Source: Planctomycetota bacterium
Lineage (GTDB): Bacteria; Planctomycetota; Phycisphaerae; Tepidisphaerales; Tepidisphaeraceae
Assembly (NCBI GenBank): GCA_023417885.1
Contig: JAEZED010000028.1
Location: forward strand, 1 to 54,122
Length of the DNA: 54,122 nt
Direction of reading: 5' to 3'
Below are positions 15,668 to 23,446 of this stretch, piece after piece (within the stretch, counting starts at the first letter, position 1; every line of letters starts with the position of its first letter). Under the pieces are notes generated by a model, which was given only the letters and a program-made list of their open reading frames with translations, was not told the DNA's origin and made no database searches. Made by a program: the position numbers and the translations under genes.

Positions 15668-15697
15668 ACTATACCTGTCGCTCGCCCGACCTGTCAA
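15668..15697 (-). promoter_or_regulatory. Strong sigma-70 promoter upstream of the pyrK leader RNA
   Basis: On the minus strand a perfect -35 TTGACA (15697-15692) and a -10 TATAGT (15673-15668) are separated by 18 nt. Transcription would start near 15661 and run through the hairpin-rich region toward pyrK. This is the best consensus promoter I found in the window. Confidence 0.75.
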
Positions 15698-15758
15698 CTA
15701 TTTCCCCAGACTGCCACCGGAACCCTGCAAGCCATAAATACACTCACAACAGCAACTT

Positions 15759-16199
15759 ATGGATCAAGGATTTCACCAGAACCCGGAGACGATCCGCGTC
15801 GCGGTCGGGATTCTTATCCACAATGGTAGGGTTCTGATAGGGCGTCGGCCCCACGGCGTCCGGCTCGCCGGGTACTGGGAGTTTCCCGGGGGCAAGATCG
15901 AGGCTGGAGAGTCCCCCACCGCCTGCGTCGTGCGCGAGCTGCGCGAGGAGATCGGCATCGATGTCGAGTGCATCCAAACCCTCGGCATCGTGCGGCAGAC
16001 CGACGCCGACGCAGACGTCGAGATCCACCCGTTCCTCTGCCGAAGCGTCGGCCACGAGACCACTTCAGCGCACCCCGCAGTGCAGGCCAACGCCGTGAGC
16101 GAGCTGCGCTGGGTGGAGCCATCGGCGCTGCGCGACTACCGCTTCCCCCCCGCCAACGACGCGCTGCTGCGCGAGCTGGAGCAGTTGCTGGGCCAGTGA
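15759..16199 (+). CDS. Nudix hydrolase, MutT/8-oxo-dGTPase-like
   Basis: This 146-residue protein carries a complete Nudix box at residues 45-67 (G45, E51, R59, E60, E63, E64, G66) and the preceding GYWEFPGGK typical of MutT. It probably hydrolyses oxidised or other nucleoside triphosphates to sanitise the pool. The tail VSELRWVEPSALRDYRFPPAN matches the C-terminal MutT segment that reads the base. Substrate specificity cannot be read from the sequence. It converges on tsaB with only a 7-nt gap and is divergent from the pyrK leader. Confidence 0.88.
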   Translation: MDQGFHQNPETIRVAVGILIHNGRVLIGRRPHGVRLAGYWEFPGGKIEAGESPTACVVRELREEIGIDVECIQTLGIVRQTDADADVEIHPFLCRSVGHETTSAHPAVQANAVSELRWVEPSALRDYRFPPANDALLRELEQLLGQ

Positions 16200-16206
16200 C
16201 ACGACG

Positions 16207-16902
16207 TCACGCGATCCCCAGTCGCTTCTCCTCCGCCTCAGGGCGCCGCACGTAGCGCGGCGTGAGCGCGAAGGGATCGGTGAAACGGCCTTGGCGCGCC
16301 ATGCGCCAGCCGAGCGTCGCAACATGCCGCGCTCGCGGCGCCGCTTCCGGCGCTGTGTGCACCTGCCGATCCGACGGATCGATCGCGCCCGCGTGATACG
16401 CCACGCCCTCCCCCAGCAGCCAGATCGGCCGCGGCGCTTCAGCGAGCGCCTCCGACAGCGTCGTGAGCCGCGGCTCCCCTGCCGGCTTCCATTCGTGCCC
16501 GGAGCGTGCGAACGGCTCTGCCCACACCTTCCCGCGACGGGCATCGACGACGACTAACGCGTGACGGGCCTCTGGCGGCGCGTCCTCCACCACCACGCGC
16601 GGCGTCGGCACCGCGACGACCTTCGCGCCGGCGGCGAAGGCAAAGCTCTTTGCGAAGGTGACGCCCACGCGCGTCCCGGTGAATCCGCCCGGCCCGACCG
16701 AGACATAGACCTCCCGCGCCTCGTACGGCGCCCAGCCCGCTTCGCGCATCAGCCCGTCCACCAGCGGAACCAGGTGGGCCGTGTGCTTCAGCCCCGCCTC
16801 GAACGCCGCCTCCGCGATCACGGCCCCCTGCTCCACCAACGCCACCTCGCCGCGGCGGCTGGTGGTCTCGATGGCGAGTGCGCGGATGTGGGGATCGGCC
16901 AC
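16207..16902 (-). CDS. tsaB: tRNA threonylcarbamoyladenosine biosynthesis protein TsaB
   Basis: TsaB partners TsaD in attaching threonylcarbamoyl to A37 of ANN-decoding tRNAs. This 231-residue protein has the ASKHA-fold N-terminus RALAIETTSRRGEVAL, the conserved VSVGPGGFTGTRVGV segment and DARRGKVWAEPF. As expected for TsaB, it lacks the TsaD metal-binding histidines. The start is a GTG at 16902 (read as MADPHIR). The membrane-protein gene 38 nt upstream is on the same strand and may be co-transcribed. Confidence 0.93.
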   Translation of the reverse strand: MADPHIRALAIETTSRRGEVALVEQGAVIAEAAFEAGLKHTAHLVPLVDGLMREAGWAPYEAREVYVSVGPGGFTGTRVGVTFAKSFAFAAGAKVVAVPTPRVVVEDAPPEARHALVVVDARRGKVWAEPFARSGHEWKPAGEPRLTTLSEALAEAPRPIWLLGEGVAYHAGAIDPSDRQVHTAPEAAPRARHVATLGWRMARQGRFTDPFALTPRYVRRPEAEEKRLGIA

Positions 16903-16940
16903 GCCAGAGCGTATGGCCCGGCTCGCTGATTTGCGTGAGC

Positions 16941-17492
16941 TCAGCGGGACGGACCGTCGCCTGCCTCCGCCCGCCCGCCCCCGCCGAGCAGCCCGAGCAC
17001 GCAGCAGAATAGGCCCACGCCCAGGATGACCAGGCGGCTGCGCGGATCGCGACAGAGCGAGGCGAACCGTCCGCCGATGGCCGGCTGCGCCACGACGGGC
17101 GCTGGGGGTGGCGGTTCGGTCGCCACGAGCGCGAAGGGGCTCATCGCGAAGTTTCCAAGCCCCCCGCCGCCGGGACGGAGGAGAGTCGGGGAAAGGATCT
17201 CCACTCCCTCCTCGACCTGCGTGCGCTGGCGCGCCGCCAGCCGCAGGGCAAGCTCGCGGTCGGTGTGGATGCGCTCCAGGAACTCGTCATTGAGGGCGAC
17301 CTGCCGCTCGAGGCGCGCCATCTCACCCTTCAGGCGCTCGCGCTCGAGCATCACGCCGCGCGTGTCGTCGGCGGCGGGGATGAGGATGCAGCAGGCCACG
17401 AGGCCGAGGCCAAATGCCAGCAGCGGCAGCGCCCAGACGCCCCCGGTCGGCTCGCGCTCGTCAATGGAGTTGTCGATGTCGTCGCTGGACAT
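16941..17492 (-). CDS. Two-helix membrane protein with coiled coil, unknown function
   Basis: This 183-residue protein has an acidic cytoplasmic N-terminus, a membrane helix near residues 19-40 (VWALPLLAFGLGLVACCILI) and a coiled coil around 48-95 (LERERLKGEMARLERQVALN). A Pro/Gly-rich linker follows, with a second helix near 153-170 (RLVILGVGLFCCVLGLLGG). The helix plus coiled-coil layout resembles septum-formation proteins such as DivIC/FtsL, but a second helix is not typical of them, so this is only a resemblance. It lies directly upstream of tsaB and 156 nt from the divergent AIM24 gene. No family recognised. Confidence 0.7.
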   Translation of the reverse strand: MSSDDIDNSIDEREPTGGVWALPLLAFGLGLVACCILIPAADDTRGVMLERERLKGEMARLERQVALNDEFLERIHTDRELALRLAARQRTQVEEGVEILSPTLLRPGGGGLGNFAMSPFALVATEPPPPAPVVAQPAIGGRFASLCRDPRSRLVILGVGLFCCVLGLLGGGGRAEAGDGPSR

Positions 17493-17648
17493 GCGGCGCT
17501 GTGGGTCAACCGGATTATCGGCCCTCTCGCGACTCCGGCTTGAGCCGCCCTCCCCTTTCCTACCGGGCCGCCCGGTCCCGCGATCGGCCCGCCCGGCTTA
17601 CACTGACCGCCGCCTCGACACATCCCCACCCAAAGAAGGAGACGCCAT

Positions 17649-18350
17649 ATGCCGGTGCAATCGCTGACCGACTTCGTCACCCGCACCGCCCAGCAGGATC
17701 GCGGTCAGGGCCTCTTCGAGATGGAGCACGACCGACTCCTGGAGATCAACCTCAACGGCCTGATCTGGACGAAGACCGGCTCCATGATCGCCTACCTCGG
17801 CCAGATCCGCTTCACGCGCGAGGGAATGCTCGAGCACGGCGTCGGCAACTTCCTGAAGAAGGCCTTCACCGGTGAAGGCGCGCGGCTCACCAAGGCGGAG
17901 GGGGGCGGGAAGCTCTACCTCGCCGACCAGGGCAAGAAGATCACCCTGCTCAACCTCGGCAAAGAGTCGCTCTTCGTGAACGGCAACGACGTGCTCGCCT
18001 TCGAGCCGAGCCTGAAGTTCAACATAACGATGATGCGGAAGGTCGCCGCGATGATGGCGGGCGGGCTCTTCAACATCCGCTTCGAGGGGACCGGCACGGT
18101 CGCGATCACGACCCACTACGACCCGATCACGCTGCGCGTCACGCCGCAGCAACCGGTCATCACCGACCCGAACGCCACCATCGCCTGGAGCGGCACCCTC
18201 ACGCCCGACTTCCGCACCGACGTGAGCTTCAAGACCTTCCTCGGCCGCGGCAGCGGCGAAAGCCTGCAGATGGTCTTCCAGGGCGACGGCTTCGTCGTGA
18301 TCCAGCCGTACGAGGAGGTCTACTTCCAGGGTGGCTCCTCAGCCGGCTAG
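17649..18350 (+). CDS. AIM24 family protein
   Basis: This 233-residue all-beta protein matches the AIM24 (formerly DUF124) family: LLEINLNGLIWTKTGSMIAY near the start, GNFLKKAFTGEGARLTKAEG in the middle, and Gly-rich FLGRGSGESLQMVFQGDGFV near the end. AIM24 proteins are double-psi beta-barrel-like; the yeast homologue is mitochondrial, and the bacterial role is unclear. GAAGGAG lies just upstream of the ATG, giving a clear start. It is divergent from the two-helix membrane protein and is followed by a weak hairpin, so it is probably monocistronic. Confidence 0.88.
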   Translation: MPVQSLTDFVTRTAQQDRGQGLFEMEHDRLLEINLNGLIWTKTGSMIAYLGQIRFTREGMLEHGVGNFLKKAFTGEGARLTKAEGGGKLYLADQGKKITLLNLGKESLFVNGNDVLAFEPSLKFNITMMRKVAAMMAGGLFNIRFEGTGTVAITTHYDPITLRVTPQQPVITDPNATIAWSGTLTPDFRTDVSFKTFLGRGSGESLQMVFQGDGFVVIQPYEEVYFQGGSSAG

Positions 18351-18388
18351 GCCCACGAGCGAGATTTCGGTGCGGAACCGCGAGCTAA

Positions 18389-18426
18389 CCCGGCATGCGC
18401 CGGGCTGTCCGAATATTGCGTCTTTT
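18389..18426 (+). terminator. Possible weak terminator after the AIM24 gene
   Basis: CCCGGC at 18389-18394 pairs with GCCGGG at 18399-18404 around an ATGC loop. A T-rich stretch (GTCTTTTCTCTT) begins about 14 nt later. The gap makes it a poor canonical terminator. Confidence 0.35.
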
Positions 18427-18519
18427 CTCTTGCGTTCGGACGTGAGTTCGGAGAATGATAGGGTTCGCCGACCCCAGCCGTGGTGGTCGCCGCCCAGACC
18501 TGTTTGGAAGGAGAGCCAC

Positions 18520-19197
18520 ATGACCCGTATCACCCGCTATGCCGCCGTGCTGCTCGCCGGCGGATGCCTCACACTCGCCTCCGCCGCCATCGGCGGGGTC
18601 TATCTCAACCAGGACCAGGATCCGGCCGCCGTCGGGAAGAAGCTGGCGGACTCGATCCGCGCCGCCGCCTCCGATCCCGCCGCCATGGCGAAGTGGCAGG
18701 AGATGATGCAGACTGGCCCAGCGCACGAGTTCCTTCAGCAGTCCTTCGTCGGGGAGTGGGACCTCGAGATCAAGATGTGGATGGATCCGCAAGGAGAGCC
18801 AATGGCCTCCAAGGGCACCGCGACGGTCGAGTCGATGTTCGACGGGCGCTTCGTGCGCGAGCGCGTCGAGGCGGACATGATGGGCCAGCCCTGGCAGGGT
18901 GAGGGAACGACCGGCTACGACAACGCCAAGAAGCAGTTCGTCAGCACCTGGATGGACTCCATGGGCACCGGCATCATGCTCATGAAGGGGTCGATCAGCC
19001 CCGACGGTAAGACGCTGACGTTCATCGGTGACATGGATGAGCCCATGACCGGCGAGATGGGCAAGGCGATCAGGATCAGCATCACCGTAGAGTCGAAGGA
19101 CCGCCACCGCATGGAGATGTTCGAGATCCTCTATGGCGATCCGATCAAGGTGATGGAGCTCACCTACACCCGCCGCGGCCAGGGGGACGGCAACTGA
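18520..19197 (+). CDS. Secreted DUF1579-family protein
   Basis: This 225-residue protein has a signal peptide (YAAVLLAGGCLTLASAAIGG) and a beta-rich domain with the DUF1579 features VGEWDLEIKMWMDPQGEP, VESMFDGRFVRE and GYDNAKKQFVSTWMDSM. DUF1579 proteins are lipocalin-like and of unknown function. The ATG at 18520 follows a strong GGAAGGAG site. A Cys in the signal (GGCLTL) is not in a convincing lipobox. The S9 peptidase follows on the same strand beyond a terminator. Confidence 0.88.
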   Translation: MTRITRYAAVLLAGGCLTLASAAIGGVYLNQDQDPAAVGKKLADSIRAAASDPAAMAKWQEMMQTGPAHEFLQQSFVGEWDLEIKMWMDPQGEPMASKGTATVESMFDGRFVRERVEADMMGQPWQGEGTTGYDNAKKQFVSTWMDSMGTGIMLMKGSISPDGKTLTFIGDMDEPMTGEMGKAIRISITVESKDRHRMEMFEILYGDPIKVMELTYTRRGQGDGN

Positions 19198-19236
19198 TCG
19201 CCCGCGCCAACCCGGCCGGCCACCCGGCCATTCCCG

Positions 19237-19271
19237 CGACCCGCCCCGCAAGGGCGGGTCGTGCCGTTTTC
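19237..19271 (+). terminator. Intrinsic terminator after the DUF1579 gene
   Basis: CGACCCGCCC at 19237-19246 pairs perfectly with GGGCGGGTCG at 19252-19261 around CGCAA. TGCCGTTTT follows, so the T-tract begins 4 nt after the stem. It separates the DUF1579 gene from the S9 peptidase gene. Confidence 0.65.
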
Positions 19272-19308
19272 TGGTACTCTCCCCGCTCATCACCGCAAGG
19301 AGACCCGC

Positions 19309-21864
19309 ATGAGAAGTTTCGCACGCCCGCTGTCGATCGGTCTGTTCGCCGGTGCCCTGGCGCTGGCGGCGACGCCCGCCGTTCTGGCGCAGGAGGGATA
19401 CCGCAAGCCGAGCGAGGAGATCATCCGCATCCTGAAGGCGGAGCCGCTGCCGGGCGTGTCGATCAACCCGACGCGCACGCACATGCTCCTGACGCGCCGG
19501 CAGGCGATGCCGACGATCGCCGACCTCGCCGAGCCGATGCTGCGCCTCGCCGGCAGCCGCATCAACCCGAACACCAACGGCCCGCATGGCGCCGGAAGCA
19601 TCATCGGCCTGACGCTCAAGTCTGTCGCGACCGGTGAGGAGACCTCCATCGATCTCCCGGAGGATGCGCGCGTGCAGGGCACGAGCTGGTCGCCCGACGG
19701 CAGCCGCTTCGCCTTCGTCCTCACCTACGCGGACGGCTCGGAGCTCTGGCTCGGCCAGACCGATTCGGGCCAGGCGCGCAAGCTCACCGAGCGCAACCTC
19801 AACACGCTCGTCTCCGGTGGATTCAACTGGATGCCCGATGGCCAGAGCCTGCTGGTCTTCGTCGTCCCCGAGGATCGCGGCGAGCCGCCGGCGGAGTCGA
19901 ACGTCCCGACGGGCCCGGTCGTCCAGGAGAGCGCCGGTCGCGTGTCTCCCGTGCGCACTTACCAGGACCTGCTCCAGGACCCGCACGACGAGGCGCTGTT
20001 CGATTACTTCTTCACGAGCCGGCCTCTTCTGCTCGACCTCGATGGCGACACGCGCACCGTCGGAGAGGCGGCGGTCTACAGCGGGATCTCCGCCTCGCCG
20101 ACCGGCCGCTACCTGATGGTCAGCCGCATCACGCGGCCTTACTCGTACATGGTGACGCGCGGCTCCTTTCCGGAGGTCGTCGAGATCCTGGACCTGGAGT
20201 CGGGCGACCGGACGGAGCTGGCAAAGCTCCCCCTGCGCGACCAGACGCCGATCGGTGGCGTCCCGACGGGCCCGCGCGGGCACCAGTGGCAGGACACCGC
20301 CGGCGTTGACCGCATTCTCTGGGTCGAGGCGCTGGACGAGGGCGACCCGCGCAACAAGAACGTGGATCACCGCGACCGCATCGTGGCGCTGGAGGCCCCT
20401 TTCACCGGCGAACCGGTCGAGCTCTGGCGTACCGAGCACCGCTTCTCCGGCATCAACTGGCTCGAAGGGGGCAGCCGGGCGTTCGTCAGCGAGTTCGATC
20501 GCGACCGCCGCTGGGCGCGGGCGTGGCTCGTCGATCTGGGCCGCCCCGTCGCTCCCATCCCCCCGGGCAGCTCCGAGGCGAACCGGCGGCAGCCGGCCGA
20601 CGATGACGCGTCCAACAGGCCCATCCTCGTCTGGGATCGCAGCATCCAGGATCGCTACGGCGACCCGGGGCGCCCCGTGACGACGACCAACGAGGCCGGC
20701 CGAAGCGTCGTGGATGTCGAGGAAATCAACGGCGCCCCGCACATCTACCTCGACGGGAGCGGCGCTTCGCCCGAGGGAGACCGCCCGTTCCTTGACCGGA
20801 TGAACCTCGCGACCCTCGAAACCGACCGCCTCTGGCAGAACAGCGGCGAGCGCTACGAGTCGTTCATCGCCTTCCTCGAGTCGGACCAGGAACGGCCGAC
20901 GATCCTCACGCGCCACGAGACGCCCGTCGAGCCGCCGAACTACTTCGCGATCGATCTCGGCGCTGACGACGCCGGCGCGCGAAGGCAGATCACCGACTTC
21001 GAGCATCCCGCGCCGCAGCTGCGCGACGTGAAGAAGGAGTTGGTCACCTACCAGCGCGACGACGGCGTCACGCTCTCGGCCACGCTCTACCTCCCGCCCG
21101 GCTACGAGGAGGCCGACGGCCCGCTGCCGCTGATCGTCTGGGCTTACCCGCGCGAGTTCAATGACGCGGCGATGGCCTCGCAGGTGAGCGGCTCGCCATA
21201 CCGCTTTACCACGATCGGCGGGACGAGCCACCTCTTCCTGCTGCTGGAGGGGTACGCCATCATGGACGGCGCCACCATGCCCGTCGTCGGCGACGACCCC
21301 CTCACCGTCAACGACACGTTCATCACGCAGATCGTCGACAGCGCCCAGGCCGCGATCGACTACGCCGCCGAGCGCGGCGTGGGCGACCCGCAGCGCGTCG
21401 GCGTCGGCGGACATTCCTACGGCGCGTTTATGACCGCCAACCTGCTGGCCCACAGCGACCTCTTCGACGCCGGCGTTGCGCGCAGCGGCGCGTACAACCG
21501 GACGCTGACTCCCTTCGGCTTCCAGAGCGAGGAGCGGACCTTCTGGCAGGCGCCCGATGTCTACTTCAACCTCTCCCCCTTCATGCACGCCGACCAGATC
21601 AACGAGCCGCTGCTCCTGATCCACGGGCAGATCGACAACAACTCCGGCACCTTCCCCGAGCAGTCGGAGCGCCTCTACCACGCCGTCACGGGCCACGGCG
21701 GCACCGTCCGGCTCGTCATGCTCCCCTACGAGTCCCACGGCTATCGCGGAGAGGAGTCGGTCATGCACGTCCTGGCGGAGATGATCGACTGGTTCGATGA
21801 GCACGTGAAGAATGCCGCCGACAGCCCGGCGCCGGCGCGCGATGCCGCCACCAGCGGGCGTTGA
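19309..21864 (+). CDS. Exported S9 serine peptidase, glutamyl-endopeptidase-like
   Basis: This 851-residue protein has a signal peptide (SIGLFAGALALAATPAVLAQ), a long N-terminal beta-propeller region and a C-terminal alpha/beta-hydrolase domain. The catalytic triad is S703 (GGHSYGAFMTANLL), D776 (HGQIDNN) and H810 (YESHGYRGEE). The run VARSGAYNRTLTPFGFQSEE closely resembles the plant chloroplast glutamyl endopeptidase (cGEP) branch of the prolyl oligopeptidase family, so cleavage of small peptides after Glu is likely (inference). AAGGAG upstream fixes the start at 19309. It probably acts in the periplasm on peptides. Confidence 0.9.
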   Translation: MRSFARPLSIGLFAGALALAATPAVLAQEGYRKPSEEIIRILKAEPLPGVSINPTRTHMLLTRRQAMPTIADLAEPMLRLAGSRINPNTNGPHGAGSIIGLTLKSVATGEETSIDLPEDARVQGTSWSPDGSRFAFVLTYADGSELWLGQTDSGQARKLTERNLNTLVSGGFNWMPDGQSLLVFVVPEDRGEPPAESNVPTGPVVQESAGRVSPVRTYQDLLQDPHDEALFDYFFTSRPLLLDLDGDTRTVGEAAVYSGISASPTGRYLMVSRITRPYSYMVTRGSFPEVVEILDLESGDRTELAKLPLRDQTPIGGVPTGPRGHQWQDTAGVDRILWVEALDEGDPRNKNVDHRDRIVALEAPFTGEPVELWRTEHRFSGINWLEGGSRAFVSEFDRDRRWARAWLVDLGRPVAPIPPGSSEANRRQPADDDASNRPILVWDRSIQDRYGDPGRPVTTTNEAGRSVVDVEEINGAPHIYLDGSGASPEGDRPFLDRMNLATLETDRLWQNSGERYESFIAFLESDQERPTILTRHETPVEPPNYFAIDLGADDAGARRQITDFEHPAPQLRDVKKELVTYQRDDGVTLSATLYLPPGYEEADGPLPLIVWAYPREFNDAAMASQVSGSPYRFTTIGGTSHLFLLLEGYAIMDGATMPVVGDDPLTVNDTFITQIVDSAQAAIDYAAERGVGDPQRVGVGGHSYGAFMTANLLAHSDLFDAGVARSGAYNRTLTPFGFQSEERTFWQAPDVYFNLSPFMHADQINEPLLLIHGQIDNNSGTFPEQSERLYHAVTGHGGTVRLVMLPYESHGYRGEESVMHVLAEMIDWFDEHVKNAADSPAPARDAATSGR

Positions 21865-21887
21865 GGGATCGTCATCAACCGAGGAAC

Positions 21888-21920
21888 GCCGCGAACGGAG
21901 GCGTTCGCGGCCTTCTGCTT
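21888..21920. terminator. Terminator between convergent S9 peptidase and enolase genes
   Basis: GCCGCGAACG at 21888-21897 pairs perfectly with CGTTCGCGGC at 21902-21911 around GAGG. CTTCTGCTTTCG follows on the plus strand, so it mainly serves the S9 peptidase gene. The hairpin could also stop enolase transcription without a good T-tract. Confidence 0.6.
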
Positions 21921-21941
21921 TCGTCCTGGCAATCCGTGGGC

Positions 21942-23219
21942 CTACCGCGTTCCGCTGTACACCGCCGAGTCGCCGAGCTGCTCGCTGATGCGGTAGAGCT
22001 GGTTGTACTTGGCGGTCCGGTCGCTGCGCGCCGGGGCGCCGGTCTTGATCTGGCCGCAGTTGGTGGCGACCGCGATGTCGGCAATCGTCGCGTCCTCGGT
22101 CTCGCCGCTGCGGTGGCTCAGCACGGCCCGATACCCGTTGCGGATCGCGAGGTTCACCGCCTCGAGCGTCTCGCTGAGCGTGCCGATCTGGTTCACCTTC
22201 ACGAGGATCGCGTTGGCGGTGCCGGTGTCGATTCCCTTCCTCAGGAACTTGCTGTTGGTGACGAAGAGGTCATCCCCGACAAGCTGCACGCGGTCGCCGA
22301 CGCGGTCGGTGAGCATCTTCCATCCATCCCAGTCGTTTTCCGCCAGGCCGTCCTCGATGCTGCGGATCGGGTACTTGTCGCACCAGCCCGCCCAGTAGTC
22401 CACCATCTCCTGCGAACTGAGGACCTTGTCCGGGTTGCTCTTGAAGAACTTGTACCCCTTCTTCTCGTTGTCCCACAGCTCGCTGCACGCCGGGTCGAGA
22501 GCGATGAAGATCTGCTTGCCCAGCTCGTACCCCGCCGCCGAAACGGCCTCGGCGATCACTTTCAGCGCGTCCTCGTTGTCCTGGAGATCGGGCGCAAAGC
22601 CACCCTCGTCCCCCACCGCCGTGCTCATGCCGCGCTTGGCCAGCACCTTCTTCAGCGCGTGGTAGATCTCCACGCCGGCGCGCATGCCATCCTCGAAGCG
22701 CTCAAAGCCCCACGGCTGGATCATGAACTCCTGGAAGTCGACGTTGTTATCCGCGTGCTTTCCGCCGTTGAGGATGTTCATCATCGGCACCGGCAGCACC
22801 TTCGCCCCCGGCCCGCCGAGGTAGCGCCACAGCGGCATGCCGCTGGACATGGCCCCGGCCCGGGCGACCGCGAGGCTGACCCCGAGCATCGCGTTGGCGC
22901 CCAGCTTCGCCTTGTTCGGCGTCCCGTCCATCTCGAGCATCAGCTTGTCGATCTGCTCCTGCTCGCGCGGATCGAGCCCGATCAGCTCCGGGCGGATCGT
23001 CTCGTTCACGTTGCGTACGGCGTTGGCCACGCCCTTGCCGGCCCACGTGCTCCCGCCGTCGCGCAGCTCGACCGCCTCGTGCTCGCCGGTGCTCGCCCCG
23101 CTCGGGACTGCGGCACGGCCGACGGTGCCGTCCTCGAGGACGACATCGACCTCCACCGTCGGATTGCCGCGGGAGTCGAGGATCTGGCGGCCCTGGACGT
23201 ACTCGATCAACGGGGTCAT
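21942..23219 (-). CDS. eno: Enolase
   Basis: Enolase interconverts 2-phosphoglycerate and phosphoenolpyruvate. The 425-residue protein matches along its length, with QILDSRGNPTVEVDV, VPSGASTGEHEAVELRDG, PMMNILNGGKHADN, GDEGGFAPD, SIEDGLAENDWDGW, GDDLFVTN and LSHRSGETEDATIADIAV. These include the metal-binding Asp/Glu residues and the catalytic Glu and Lys. A promoter-like pair lies at 23264-23291. It is transcribed alone and converges with the S9 peptidase. Assignment is secure. Confidence 0.98.
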   Translation of the reverse strand: MTPLIEYVQGRQILDSRGNPTVEVDVVLEDGTVGRAAVPSGASTGEHEAVELRDGGSTWAGKGVANAVRNVNETIRPELIGLDPREQEQIDKLMLEMDGTPNKAKLGANAMLGVSLAVARAGAMSSGMPLWRYLGGPGAKVLPVPMMNILNGGKHADNNVDFQEFMIQPWGFERFEDGMRAGVEIYHALKKVLAKRGMSTAVGDEGGFAPDLQDNEDALKVIAEAVSAAGYELGKQIFIALDPACSELWDNEKKGYKFFKSNPDKVLSSQEMVDYWAGWCDKYPIRSIEDGLAENDWDGWKMLTDRVGDRVQLVGDDLFVTNSKFLRKGIDTGTANAILVKVNQIGTLSETLEAVNLAIRNGYRAVLSHRSGETEDATIADIAVATNCGQIKTGAPARSDRTAKYNQLYRISEQLGDSAVYSGTR

Positions 23220-23263
23220 GGCTCAGCTGCCTTTCCTGGGGTGCGATGGGGAACCGGGCGCGA

Positions 23264-23291
23264 AGTCTAAAGAGGCCCGCGGGGGAGTCAA
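23264..23291 (-). promoter_or_regulatory. Candidate sigma-70 promoter for enolase
   Basis: On the minus strand TTGACT (23291-23286) and TAGACT (23269-23264) are separated by 16 nt. Transcription would begin near 23257, giving a leader of about 38 nt with AGGAAAGG upstream of the start codon. Confidence 0.6.
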
Positions 23292-23446
23292 TGCGGCCCC
23301 AAAGAGCTTAGCGGGCGACACATTTTCCGGGTGGGGAGATTTATGGGACGAGCCGGGGATCGCCGATGTCTCCTGGAACGCGCCTGCCCGCAGCGCCGGC
23401 GCAGGCCTCGGACCGACCGCCCGCCGACCCTCCCGGAGTTCGCGTC

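Larger units (their letters stand above)
15294..15758. other. Intergenic region pyrK-Nudix gene: regulatory RNA region
   Basis: These 465 nt lie between divergent pyrK and the Nudix gene. They contain the promoter, candidate RNA and terminator described separately. The plus-strand TTGACA at 15578-15583 has no matching -10. A TACACT at about 15739 could serve the Nudix gene. No protein-coding potential is evident. Confidence 0.6.

Noticed and set aside
15470..15697. 75-codon minus-strand frame in the pyrK upstream region
   Set aside because: Its start would lie on the -35 element of the strong promoter, it is Arg-rich without similarity, and hairpins fill the region.
18385..21804. A very long open frame on the minus strand (over 1100 codons) opposite the S9 peptidase
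   Set aside because: It is a shadow of GC-rich codon usage. It has no recognisable domain and covers well-supported genes on the other strand.
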